Shown one piece after another: positions 22,739-34,156 of a stretch of DNA of 64,000 bases. The notes under the pieces were generated by a model, which worked only from the letters and a program-made list of their open reading frames with translations, made no database searches and was not told the origin of the DNA. The translations under genes and the position numbers were made by a program. Source of the DNA: Mytilinidion resinicola (Eukaryota > Ascomycota > Dothideomycetes > Mytilinidiales > Mytilinidiaceae); the NCBI RefSeq assembly GCF_010093595.1, contig NW_022985437.1:131484-195483 (forward strand), read 5' to 3'. Every line of letters begins with the position of its first letter. Position 1 is the first letter of the stretch.

Positions 22739-24851
22739 ATGAAGCCTCCATGTAGAAATGCTCGTAAAGCGGTTGGCAAGAGTATGAATATGCACAAGCA
22801 ACGGCGATCAAAGACAGGCTCGTCTTCTCCCTCCAGTCCCATTGGCTTCTCTACTAACCGAAGGAAAAGGCTGCATGACATGCCGCTCGAAGCATGTTCG
22901 TTGCGATGAGAAACAGCCAAATTGTACTCGTTGCAGCCGTCTTAGCCTTATCTGCTCCTGGTCAAGTGGACGAACGCCTCTCAGAGTTCAGCGACGAGGC
23001 TATGGACCAGTAAAATCACGGAATGGATTTCAGCCAAAAGCGATATTACCGAGTATATCATCAAATATTGTTGAAAACAGCTCAAGTATGATCGGGACGG
23101 CTATTCCACACGTTTCTCAACCCAACGATGGCATTGTAGCACCCCCAACGTCGGCAAGTCAAGTGCAACACGGCCCTCAAGAGCTTCGAAATCTTCCGCT
23201 CGAAGTGTCTACTATGAGTTTAAGCCCCGCCATGGAGTCCCCATTGTACTGCTCCACCCGAATCGGAGACTTCCCAGAGCGATGCGGACTCGATGAGTGG
23301 TGGCCCGGCTGGGACATGGACGATGGACTCTTACCATGCAACTTCATGGCGTCTCCTAACAGTTCAATTAGCGATATTTATCCACAAGGGCTAGCCTCGT
23401 GTCTCAACATCGAGAACTTCGAACGAATCTTCGCAAGCAGTGGAAGCGACAACTTACAGTCTATGAGGAACATGCCCGGCCTTCTGCTGCATCCTTCTGC
23501 TTCATTATCCGACCATCACGTCACGCTACCAAACTCGTTGACCCTCACTGCTCCTGAGCATAAAGCTTTGAGGCACTATCAGACCACGTATTCGCTATAT
23601 CGAACGACAAAAGACCCTAACTGGTCCACCCACAAGGTGCTTTTGAGTCTTGGGTCTTACAATCCCATGATCATGCACTTCCTGCTCGCGGTGTCCATCA
23701 ACGACTATTCCCTCCGGAAGGGCCAGAACTCGTCCCAGGAAGCAGAAAACCACTTTCAAGCGGGGGCTGGACTTTTAATTGAAATGATGAAACTTGGCAT
23801 GGAAGATGACCACGTTACCACCATGGCGGCATACTTCTTCATTTACCTCTACATGTCAAAGAGGAAGTCTACCGCACCACATCGGCTAAGCCAGCTCAGC
23901 TTGACTGTGTTGGACTACGTGGAGAGGCACGAGCTTAACACTCGTTGCGTAGCTTTCTTCGATAGCTCGACGACTCTGGTCACTAATTCCACCAAAACCA
24001 ACAATAGCCTTCTGGCACGACTCATTATGTGGACCTTTGACGAGGATGTCAAATGCAGCTTTCAAAGTACTGGGGGACATCTAGCACGACATCTCACCAA
24101 ACACAGTGCCAGAACTAAAGATGTTTACGATGCATCACGCAATGCCCTCGCAACCCACTGGGGAGCGGAGTATCCGAATTCCCAGCAGCTCGACGACGAC
24201 GTGAACTCGACAGTACTCGAATTCTTGTGGGCGTTGATGCCGTTATGGCAGGATATCAACGATCTATCTCACGAACACGACCCCAACTCGTTGGAATCGC
24301 GGTCACGTATTGAGCAAACCTTCCTCTATTTGGAACAGGTGCGTGAACTATCTCTAAAGCATCGAGCCGTCTAATTGAGATAGAAATACTCCTCCGTTTT
24401 CCGCCTCTCGGCCGACGCAGGGACTAAACCTCGTCCACGAGTACTCGTCAATGCCGATTTCGATGTCGTGCTCTTCAGTGCGCTACAAATCTACTACTTT
24501 CGATCTATTCTCTCGGACCTAAGCATGGAGACGCCACCAGATATCCAGAGTGCCCTCAAGACGCTCTTGACCATAATCCAACGGACGTTTGCTTCACGAG
24601 GCACAGAACTCCACGACAGATTACAATGGCCACTCTTTCTCGCTGGAATCGAAACTGATGATGCTATCTACAAGGACTGGATCTTTTCTAGACTCACGAG
24701 TGAGCGAGTGGCTACAGCCTTGCAACGGACTGTGGATGCTCAAGCATTATCGGGCAAGCGGTTTAGGATGGCTGAGATACGACAGATGCTTTATGATACT
24801 GAGGATTTGAGTTTGCCTGGGAGTAGCACGGGTTTTTTGAATACTATTTAG
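22739..24851 (+). CDS. Zn2Cys6 fungal-specific transcription factor
   Basis: Exons 22739-22817, 22870-24338 and 24384-24851 give 671 aa. The zinc cluster (about residues 22-53) is complete: KTGCMTCRSKHVRCDEKQPNC, then TRC and SLIC, i.e. C-x2-C-x6-C-x6-C-x2-C-x6-C. The first cysteine is encoded just after intron 1. That intron begins with GC (AG|GCTCGT) and contains a perfect TACTAAC branch site before its AG; its removal creates the usual RRSKTGC start of the domain. Intron 2 (24339-24383) is GT-AG. The C-terminal part resembles the fungal transcription-factor domain of the Fungal_trans_2 type (LTAPEHKALRHYQ, LGSYNPMIMHFLLAVS). It lies divergent to a permease gene, which it may regulate. Start could also be an in-frame ATG at 22784 or 22790. 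Confidence 0.88.
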
Positions 24852-25759
24852 GAGCTTTGAGTGGGACACCCAATTTCAATGAGAGACGAGATATGATAGC
24901 GCCAAACACGAACTTTTCAGCTCAAGTGACACTGACTCGCAGCCACAGCGCACTTTTCCTTGCCATTGGGTTTGAAGTCTTCCACAGACTCTAGTAGATG
25001 CCGAGCCACCCCGGACCGCGACAAAACAAGTTGATCAGGAGCGCTTGTGTCCCGCTACAATGCATGGTGGCTAGACTTTTATGTGTCGTCTGCGTTTCTG
25101 ATTGTACGCCAGAGCACCTCAGACAGCGACAAGCAAGTGTATACAGGCTTTGTCTAGGCACTAATTATACGGGTATTTACGCGCACATATGCCACTGCGA
25201 AGGGCACTCCAAAGCATTGCTCGCAAGTTCGAAGGACTGTAATCTCATCAGCGCCATAATCACGACTGACCTTTCGACCCTCTACGCCCTCGTGTCTGAC
25301 CGGTTCCTCAACTTCAAGCCATAGTGCTATCTTAAGGTGCTATGTCTTTACCGACCTGATAGGCTTGATGGATTGGCAATGATTGTAGTTAAGAAACGTA
25401 GCGCGCATTGAACGCATCCGTATCCGATTTCTACGCGACGAGCTGAAGCTGCACGCCGAGTATTCGAGCCAATGATTTTGTGAGCTATGTAATACCCATA
25501 TCTGGTAAGCTATGCCGATCACTATGGGGTTGTCCTCGCGCATTCTGTCGGTTTGCATCAACCAAGAGCATGAGACGACCTTCCTATTAAACCTAGAGCA
25601 CCCCGCACTTGAATCGAAGCTACATATCTCCTCTGTCGATCTCTTCCAAGACGTCATACTGCGGACTATTCTATATCCATTCATTTTACCACGCTCAGAC
25701 TTCACGCTTCAATCACACCTTGAATTGATTACACTCTACTGAACAACGGTAATACCAAA
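24852..25759. other. Intergenic between regulator and M20 hydrolase gene
   Basis: About 900 bp on the 3' side of the regulator and 5' side of the hydrolase. Open frames at 24998-25324 (+) and 25340-25705 (-) have no domain or supporting splice sites, so I treat the region as non-coding. Confidence 0.5.
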
Positions 25760-27202
25760 ATGGGCGACATAACGCCCCAAGAAAACAACCAGAATGACAC
25801 CATGAACACATCTGAGATCCAGCAATTAATCAACAAGTCCATCGAAAATCTCGATGCGGAATTGCGAGATATCAACCACAAGGTACCCATCAACACCTCC
25901 AAACAACCCCAATCCCACCCTAACACCAACCCCCAGATCCACTCGCACCCCGAACTCGGCTACTCCGAGCACCTCGCCCACGACAACATCGTCGCCCTCC
26001 TCCAATCCCAATCCATCCCCGTGACACCGCACGCCTACAACCTCCCAACCTCCTTCGAAGCCACCTACGGCCGCGGCGGCCGCCTCGCCGTCTTCAACGT
26101 CGAGTACGACGCCCTGCCCGGCATCGGCCACGCTTGCGGGCACAACCTCATCGCGACCGGCTCCCTGGCCGCCTTCTTCGGCGTCGTCGCCCTGCTCAAG
26201 AAGCACCAGCTGCCCGGCCGCGTGCGCGCGCTCGGCACGCCCGCCGAGGAGGGCGGCGGGGGCAAGATCAAGCTGATCGACGCCGGCGCCTACGCGGGCG
26301 TCGATGCGTGCCTGATGACGCATCCCATGTCCGGGCACATGTTCCCCACGAAGGCGGCCGTCGCGGGCCTCGCGTACGGCACGTCGGTGGCCAGCGCGAA
26401 GTTCCGCGCCATCTTCACGGGGCGGACGGCGCATGCGGCGGCGAGTCCGCAGGATGGGGTGAATGCGTTGGACGCGGCGGTGTTGGCGTATAGCGGGATT
26501 AGCATGCTGCGGCAGCAGATCTTGCCGGCGCAGCGCATCCATGGGATTATTCTTGAGGACGGGGAGAAGGCGAATGTGATTCCGGCGAGGTCGCTTATGG
26601 ATTATAATGTGAGGGGCGCGACGTTGAGGGAGACGAAGGTGTTGCAGGAGAGGGTGGTGAATTGTTTCAAGGGGGCGGCGGTGGCGACGGGGTGTGAGGT
26701 TGAGTTTGAGGAGTGAGTGTTGAAGGAAACGTGCTGCTTTGGGCTGTACTGACTTTGATTTAGGACGAATAATTACGCGGAAGTGGTGCCGAATCGAGCT
26801 CTCTGCACTGCGTATTCGAAGTTTATGCTCGAACTTGGTGCACCGCAGCTGTGCGAAGCTGATAAGGAGGGCAGCGAGCCGCATCCGGGATCTTACTCCA
26901 CTGACCAAGGTGATTGGCTAGGTCCAGGAAATCCATGTTCTCGTTATTAACAAATCCTAGGAAACGTTTCCCAAGTTTGTCCGGGGTTTCATCCCGTCTA
27001 CAACATCCCAACAGACGACGGAGCGTCGAACCATACAAAGGAATTTACCAAGGCAGCCATTTCCGACGAAGCGTACCGATTAACGATACAGACGGCTCAG
27101 GGGATGGCGGCCACTGCTTGGAAATTGCTGACTGATGACAACTTTGCTGGAGACGTGAAAGCTGACTTTGAAAGGGATCAAAAGCGAAGGGAGGGTTCTT
27201 AA
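25760..27202 (+). CDS. M20-family amidohydrolase (PM20D2/aminoacylase-like)
   Basis: Exons 25760-25882, 25937-26712, 26764-26909 and 26961-27202 give 428 aa. Intron 1 is 54 nt, so skipping it keeps the frame; I remove it because it has a GTACCC donor, a CCCTAAC branch and CCCCCAG acceptor, and its removal restores the family motif DINHKIHSHPELGY. Metal-site motifs are visible: GIGHACGHNLIA (metal histidine), GTPAEEGGGGK (catalytic Glu and metal Glu), and MTHPM. A dimerisation lid follows (FTGRTAHAAASPQDG). Family knowledge: members hydrolyse N-acyl or dipeptide amide bonds, including beta-alanyl-lysine dipeptides for PM20D2; the substrate is not determined. Codon use is very GC-rich in exon 2, so a long minus-strand open frame overlaps it by chance. 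Confidence 0.9.
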
Positions 27203-27417
27203 TTTAATTGTCAGCTAGGTAAAAATGCGAAGATAAAAGGCAAGTAACGCGGGAGGTTAGCATAAATACCAATCTTACTCGAGAGGCCATGGCTCTCTGC
27301 AGGTTAATACAATGTGTTCCTGATATCCTAGCCGACATCATCTACTTCAGATGCGCCCCCCTTCTTAATCCAGGCCCACCCATTCCAAAACGCCCTAAAT
27401 AATGCATAAAGTGCTCA

Positions 27418-28754
27418 CTACAACTGTTTATTTCCCCCTTTCTTCAACGCAGCCTCCTTTTTCGCCCTCTCCTTCGCCAGCTTCTCCCTTCTCGTAATCA
27501 ACCCCTCAGCCCCAATCCCGCCAAACACGAGCCCCACACCCACCCACTGCATGCTAGAAATCTGGTGCCCGAACCAGACTACACTCAGCAGCATCGTCAG
27601 CATCTTGCGCGTCACTGTCACCGTGACGAGCAACAAGCTCGAGAAATTCGACAGCGTGTAGAAGATAAACACCTGCCCAACGGCGCCGCACGCCGCGAAG
27701 CCGAGAACGTCCCAGCCGACATCTGGGTACGTTGTGACGAAGCTAAGAGCCTCTTTCAGCTCGCCGCCGTTGCTAGAGATTCCGATCCAGTCACCGAGGC
27801 CTGTGGCTGCTAGGTACGGCGAGAGGAACAGGAAGGAGACTGTCAAGAGCGTGCTCATAATGTTCTGGGCGCACATCATCTGCGGACCGGTGTAAGGGCG
27901 GTAGGTGGTGAAAATATTGTCCTGGACGGTATTGGTGATACCGTCGAAGAGGAGGTTGACGCCGAGAAGGAAGAGGCCAAGGTTAGAGCTTCCATTTAAA
28001 TTGGTGCTCTTGCTGGCCTTCTTGCTCGTGCCTGGATGGTGCAGTGTGAATACTGCCACGCCGAGGGTCACCATGGCCACGACCATATACTTGTATATCG
28101 GGTAGCGTTTTTGGAAAACGGTCAGGTGGAGGAACATGACTGGTAGTAGTTTGCAGCTCTTAGCTAGGATGAAGGTTATATAGTCTAGATGTTTCAAGCT
28201 CGCGTAACCGAACGGAGAGGCGAGCGAGCTGGTGACTGCGATGAGCGAGAGGGGGAGGAGTATGGCGCGAGACGGGAAAATGGGTGGTATGGCCCGTCCG
28301 GACGCGGTTTTCGGGGCGGAGAGGTATAAGTAGACATAGCCTGTCAAGGCTGCGAAGGCAGACTGAACGGTGTTTAGGAAGACCGAATAATTGAATCGTT
28401 GCGATTTAGGTCCGTAGGTTGTGGTGGTTATGCGCTCTTGGAGAAGTGCCCAAGTCAAACTGTAATCCAGTGTTTGATTAGCAAGTGACCTCGACATTCA
28501 CGCTTCAACCGTCTGAAGTTGTCTTAGTAACGGCAAGATCAATCCACATACAAGCTCATATATATCCCTCCTATGCATATAACCAACTGCGTGAGCCCTG
28601 CTTGCTTAGGCTCCGCATCTTCCTCTCCAGTCCCCTTTGCTTGTCCGTTCGCGCTGCCGTTCAGGCGCATGTGCTTGTCGATGGCGCCATTCGAACGTTT
28701 AAAGACTTCGGAGGGCTCGCGGCGCATCGGTGTGAGTTGTTTCGTGCGTGCCAT
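27418..28754 (-). CDS. HUT1: UDP-galactose transporter HUT1 homologue (SLC35B)
   Basis: Two exons, 28754-28552 and 28459-27418, give 414 aa. The first exon encodes MARTKQLTPMRREPSEVF and a short cytosolic segment; the junction restores YMSFLTWALLQERITT, the conserved first-helix motif of the family. About ten hydrophobic segments follow, with KHLDYITFILAKSCKLLPVM and FDGITNTVQDNIF, also family-typical, and a lysine-rich C-terminus (KKEAALKKGGNKQL) fitting ER retrieval. Family knowledge: HUT1 carries UDP-galactose or UDP-glucose into the endoplasmic reticulum and helps protein folding there. It converges with the M20 gene with 215 bp between stops. Confidence 0.95.
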
Positions 28755-29444
28755 TGACCTTCAATTGGCTCGAGGCGTGGGTAAAAGAATAGTGGAGGAC
28801 TCGAAGGTGGTATAAGGGAGTGAGTGGGATGCGCCTGGCTGATTAGGTGGCCGGCAGATCTACTTAAGAGGCAAAGAACATAAGTGAGAGACTTGAAAAG
28901 AAGTGCCTAAGATGGCTATAGTAGTAAATAGTGGAAGGAGTGGGTGTTGATGATGATCTGGCAACTTCAACCTTTTGATGATGGTCTCGGAGTTTATGGC
29001 CCCTGTCGCCGGGAGCTTCAGCCTCGATCCCGCCCCTATAAATAAATATCTTCGTCGCCTCCAGCCCATCACTCCACAACCAACATCTATTAGTATCCGG
29101 ATGCCTCAGGCACTCGTAACGTGGCAACGCTCGTGCCTCGATGGCTTGATCTGCTACCAGCACGTGCCGCTGTTCCACCACTTCAACGTATTCAACATAA
29201 ATCTGGTAAAATATCTACCAGCCATAAATTCACTGGGTCAACCTACGTGGCGTTATCATTTTATGTGATATATGAATGGACCTACGTGTGTCCAGAGCCT
29301 TTAGTCTAGAACTTCCAATTTTTTAAGCCATTAAAGGGTCGAACAGCTCAATATAGTAAGCACTTTTCAGTTGTGACTGCTCATTAAGTATTACCCCGAA
29401 GCCAACGCCGCCATTATCATACAGAGCTACCGCCTGGCTACCAC
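28755..29444. other. Intergenic, HUT1 promoter side
   Basis: About 690 bp upstream of HUT1 and downstream of the next minus-strand gene. Open frames are short. No gene is supported. Confidence 0.5.
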
Positions 29445-30328
29445 TCAATCCTCCATCATCTGCCTCAATCTTCGCTTCTTCTCCTCATGCTCCTTAACCT
29501 TCAAGATAGCCTCGTAGATATGAAGGAACATAACCGTCCCCTCTGGCACGTCTTCTCCTATCCCAATCTGCTTCCTCAGAGCCTGCATCTTCTGCCTCTC
29601 GGTAGCGAAGACATCAGCGCCGATCGGATACCCGAATAGTTTTCCCAATCTTGCTGTCTTACTAGCTGGCCCGAGTTCCCTGTTCATTGCGATCTTGAGG
29701 GAGCGGTCGATGCGGTCGTCCACTGTGGAAGTAAGAGTTAGCAATTATGCAAACGTGAGGATCCATACGGTGGCCCAGTATGTCACACGGCTTTTACAGA
29801 GAGCATCTTCTCATGAACAAACGAACAAGTCGAAGAAGACTTACGAAAGAGCCAAACCGCATTCCCACACTCGATCCCCGGATTATTCGCCAGCGCCATC
29901 GCCTCCGCCCGTGTCCCGATCTTCTTGAACCGCCACGTCAACGAATCCATAACTACGAATCGTTCCTTCCTCTTAACCACATCTGCCCCATCATTCTCCA
30001 CGCTCTTGAGTCGTCTCTCTAGAGCATGTCCACTCCTGTCACGCATGCGAGCCTCCGACGGCTTCACTTCATCATGCCCAGTTTTCCCAACTCGAACCGG
30101 CCCGGGCGGTGGAGTAGGGGAATCCGCGAGGGTCGCCTGCCCAAATCCCGCCGACAGCTGGAACTCATCGCGGATCCAGATCTCTTGTGATGCCGTGGGC
30201 CGCGCTCTTGTAACGTCGAGGAAGATTTGGCGGGGGCAGATGGGCTCGCACTGGAGGACTAGCTTGGTTCGGAAAAGCGATATGTCCGGCCTCAATTTAG
30301 CTGGTGGTCGTGACATGGTGAGTGACAT
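29445..30328 (-). CDS. Conserved-looking hypothetical protein
   Basis: Two exons, 30328-29845 and 29722-29445, give 253 aa with matched phase (GTAAGT donor, CCACAG acceptor). A second ATG four codons in (MSRPPAKLRPDISLF) is an equally good start. The N-terminal half mixes predicted strands (KLVLQCEPICPRQIFLDVTR, FVVMDSLTWRFKKIG). The C-terminal half has GYPIGADVFATERQKMQALR and ends in a charged helix (KEHEEKKRRLRQMMED). I do not recognise a domain. The composition and clean splicing argue that it is a real gene, transcribed in the same direction as HUT1. No function is proposed. Confidence 0.65.
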
Positions 30329-32010
30329 GGTGCTGATAGCATTTGGCTGGTCCGAGTCGAGGCGGATGAGGACTAGATGAAGTTGGTGAGAAGATGATGG
30401 AGGTTGGAGATGTCAAGATGGCTGATTGCGATGACGGCTGAAGGCGCCGATGGCGTGTGGGCGATAGCTGACTTGTCAAGACGGTCGAAGGAGAGGAGGA
30501 TTCGGGATCCCGAGAGAGTGCTTCTGGTGGCTGACGTGTCAAGGCGGAGGACGTTCGAAAGTGTTAAGATAGTCGGAGAAGAGGACGGCTGAGGACGGAG
30601 TAGCGGGTAACGACAAGCCGGTGATGATTAAGGGAGGGTAGGGGTGACAACAGAACGGCCGTTCAGACTGGACAAGTCTAGGCGGGCAGAGGTTAAAACA
30701 GGTGAGAGCGCGGAAAGTGAGTGTGGCAAGAGAACTTGCTTTCAGACGGGAAGGCAGTGGCAGACAGGAATTGGGCGGTAAGCAGGGCAGTGACAACAGA
30801 AGAGTTGATCGCGCTAGACAAGTCTGAGGAGCAAAGGTTAGAGAAGGTGCCTAGGTGAGAGCGCGAGAAATGAGCGTGAGGAGAAAGTGTGGTTCAGATG
30901 GAAAGGCGGTGGTAGCCCTGCAGACGCAATGTGAGCGTGTCAAGAAATGCGCGTGTGGTGGGCTGATGCGTGAGGAAGGGCGTTTGTCGTTGAAAGTGGT
31001 GGACGGATGGAAGCAGGACACCAAGCAAGTGAAAAGACGCGGCAATATTAGAACATGAAAGACGCGGCCCGTCTGCTCGCCTTTCTAAAGTAAAGCCAAG
31101 ACGTCATGTTGATTCTCAGCTTCACAATCCGGGCGTATGCCGGTAGGCAACCTAGATAGCCAGAGCCGGGAAATGAACTAGTCGCGCGACCTTCTTCACT
31201 TTATCATCTATAAATCACATTAACAGAGTACGAAGGTTTCACAAGTGAGAATTAGATCGTTCTCAAATTATCCAGTTGTCTAGCCGCACTAGCATTACTC
31301 TACATACATAGGTGTCGAAAGATATAAAGTAATTCCCCTGCAGGTGCAGCCTATATCCGTCATTCGCCTGAGAGAAGACAAGAGGGGTTTGATGTAGGTG
31401 TGGAAGGTAGTTGCCCAGCTGGCTAGGGTTTGTGATGGACTATCGTGTTGTGGAGCGGAAAAGGGGTGAGCCGAGAGTAGGACAATGTGTTCGAAGGAGT
31501 GGGTGAAGGTGTGAGAGCCGGAGGAAGTAAGTACGTTTGGGTAGACGGGGTAGAGGGAGCGTGATCGGTGGAAGAGAGGTGCATCCGCCTGCCTGGCGGA
31601 ACCAAGAGAAAGAAAAAAACAAGAGCCTCAATGCTGCTCCTAGCTTCCACCAGGGCGGTTGCCGGAACCAGAAGCTCGGATATCAAAGCATAAGTCATGA
31701 ATCGTAAGCCACTCAATTTGCAGATCGATAGGTCTGGGGCAGACGACAAGAACAAAAAAGAAACTCGAGTCCAGCCCAGGCAGGTGTTGGAAGGGCAGAA
31801 GAAGGATATTGCTTTTGTAGTGAAGAAAATTGGTATCCAGCCATGACGGAAGGAATTGGGTGGGTGTTGAGTAGGGGTGGGAAGGACGCAAGCGACCTTG
31901 AGCGCGCAAGCGTTGCGCATCGGCCGTGGGCCTGTTCGACATCTAATCCATGGGTTGTCCAAGAATCAGGAAATCCAGGAGAAAGACACGAGTTTCTACC
32001 ATGCCTGTGC
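30329..32010. other. Intergenic between hypothetical gene and KH gene
   Basis: About 1.7 kb: promoter side of the 253 aa gene, and 3' region of the KH-domain gene. Contains a diverged tandem duplication (30644-30930). Minus-strand frames at 31423-31962 overlap each other and look like an untranslated region. No gene is supported. Confidence 0.5.
30644..30930. repeat. Diverged tandem duplication, period about 146 bp
   Basis: Two consecutive copies begin GTGACAACAGAA at 30644 and 30790 and share further blocks in order: GACAAGTCT, AGGTTA, GTGAGAGCGCG, and TTCAGA-GGAAGGC-like ends. They differ by many substitutions and small indels, so the duplication is old. It is non-coding. Confidence 0.6.
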
Positions 32011-33227
32011 CTACTCTTGTACCTGGCTTCGCCTCATTTTCTCAGCCTCTAGATTCTCGTACAACAAATACAGAGCCTTCTCATTGCTGGCCGAGCTGCC
32101 GGTAATGGTGAACATTCTCTCGCCGGAGTCGTCATGAGGGGCCTTCGCAATGGAGATGCGAGCCCCGGAGCTCTTGCGAATCTCGCTAATCTTACTGCCA
32201 CCGCGGCCGATGATGCAGCCAACCATGTCTGAAGGGATGCTGATGTTCTGAGTCTGCATCTCTTCTCCATCCTCGGTGTGTGTTGGGGGAGGGGGTCGGG
32301 TTCCGACCTCAGATCCAGACCGTCGATTGTTGTAGGTGTTGGGCGGAGAGTCGCTGAAATCCGCGCCGTGTCCAGTACGGTTGTAAGAGCGGGGTGCACC
32401 ACCGATTCCAGCGGGAATTCCACCACCGTTGGGGATTGGGCCAGCTCCCGGAGCAACTCTGACGGCTGGATTGTAGAGCACTGTTCCGTAGCCGCGCTCG
32501 CTGTCATCGATCAGGCACTTGCCAATTTCCCAGACAGCCTTCTCAATTCCTCCGGGCGCGCCTTGAACCTCGACAATGCGTTCAGTAGATTGTGGCAGCA
32601 TCTCCTTCTGCGCCACCATGCGAACGCCTGAGACGTCCTGAATCTGCTTGATCTTCAGGCCCTGGCGACCGATGATGGTACCCATTTGATTGTGGGATAT
32701 GAGCAGGCGAACAGCTATCGGGCCATTCGGTTAGTTAGGTGAATGATATGATGTAGTGATTAATGTGATAGTCAATACGCAGGGAAAGAGTATTGGGCGA
32801 AGTGAAAGGGAAGTCGCATCAACTTACGATGGGTGCCGTCGCTTCTGAGCAAGCCGCCCATACCCATCTGCGGGGCACCTTCGAGCAGTCCCCTGGCAAC
32901 AAGCCCATAAGCCTTTGCGATCCCACGGAGAGCACCAGTGACGGTGAGCACACGGTCGTGCACTCCTAGGACGACCTTGCTAACGCCGGCGCGAACACCG
33001 GTCTCGTTGCGCAGGTCAGCGACATTCTTGCCGGCCTTGCCAATGATAACACCCGCTTCCTTGGAAGAGACTATAGCGCGCAAAGTAAGGGACGACTCGG
33101 CGTATTCTTCTTCGGTCCTAGGCGTTGGCTCGCCGTCCGGGCCATCAGCAAGGCTGGTCCGGCCGAACGCGTGCGATAGTTCACCAACATCCTGAGGAGT
33201 AGCTCCGGTGACGTCTTCAGAAGACAT
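32011..33227 (-). CDS. Triple KH-domain RNA-binding protein (PCBP/HEK2-like)
   Basis: Two exons, 33227-32828 and 32714-32011, give 367 aa. Three KH domains are visible with their GxxG loops: KH1 (about 47-115) GVIIGKAGKNVADLR; KH2 (about 134-205), spanning the intron, GTIIGRQGLKIKQIQ; KH3 (about 283-355) GCIIGRGGSKISEIR. A Gly/Pro/Arg-rich linker separates KH2 and KH3. Family knowledge: such poly(C)-binding proteins (HEK2, PBP2, Rnc1) control mRNA localisation, stability or telomeric silencing. Which one this corresponds to cannot be decided here. The upstream region 33228-33720 has several GT/AG signals and probably holds an intron-containing 5' leader. Confidence 0.93.
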
Positions 33228-34156
33228 GATGTATGAATGAGCTGTCGAGGTCTGCGCGGGGTTAGCTCGGGGACGATAGCAGCTCCGCGTCTATGCGGGT
33301 TCGATTCGACTTACGTGGGAGACGAATCAAGGGATGTATGGGTTGGGGGAGATGAGAGAAGCTAGGGAGAGCTTGGGGCTGCAAACGATGAGCGCGGCTG
33401 GCGGATTGACGTGAAGGGAGCTTTGGGGTATGCAGGGCAGGGCACTTACGAGAGGTCACGGCGAGAAGCGGGGGAGAAGGGTGGGATGAGTGTCGAGGAG
33501 AGGCCGAGGAGAGGTCGGGCGTGGTGAAGGGGAGGAGAGAGGCGGATGGAGCGGAGGGTGATGGGGTCGCAGCGTGGTGTGTCGATGTTGGCGCGGAGAG
33601 TGTTGAGGCGACGAGAGGTGGAAGACAAAGAGTAGAAATTATGGCCGCCGGTCTTAGCGAGGTCGCTCTTGGAAGTTGCGTCAAGCTTTCCCCGAGCTAC
33701 TGTCACGCTTGTGGCTTCCCGGTGGATTGCAGCAATGGTGGTGCGGGAGGCAGGCGGGATGTGTTAATGCTTCATGCAGAGAGCTAAATCTGCTGCACGA
33801 GCCCAATTGCTCAGCCCTTTGCTTGCTGCAGCGCGTCCTCCGCCGCTGAAACCGCACGTGTGCGTCCACGACCCCGCTGCCAAGAGCAAGGTTTAATGCG
33901 AAACCTCCACGCTGCTATTACTGTCTACTGCGGCCCAGTATCAGGCTCCCAGACAAGAGTGACAGTCCGTGGACTACATGCCGTGCTTCCTCAACATCGA
34001 GGAGCGCAGCGAATAGGTCTACAGTCCTCGAGATTCCCACATTCCGGCAAAGCCTTCTCCTGTATCTATTCACTGAGCTTGTGAATCATAAATCCAGCCC
34101 CTTTGTGCATGTGACTACCAAGAGGCCGATTCAAGGCAGATGCAGTAGGGAGCCAG
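33228..34156. other. Intergenic: KH gene leader/promoter and alcohol dehydrogenase 3' side
   Basis: About 930 bp. The part next to the KH gene is likely leader sequence. Nothing else is supportable; short frames on both strands lack motifs. Confidence 0.5.

Noticed and set aside
25826..26908. 360-codon open frame on the minus strand
   Set aside because: It lies opposite the GC-rich M20 exon and is Arg/His/Gly-rich with no motif; the plus-strand gene explains it.
31423..31962. 179-codon minus-strand frame
   Set aside because: It overlaps other open frames, is rich in Ser/Leu/Pro, has no domain, and sits where the KH gene 3' region should be.
33290..33306. GGTTCGATTC-like tRNA T-loop
   Set aside because: No acceptor stem, anticodon arm or D arm can be formed around it; it is in the KH gene leader.
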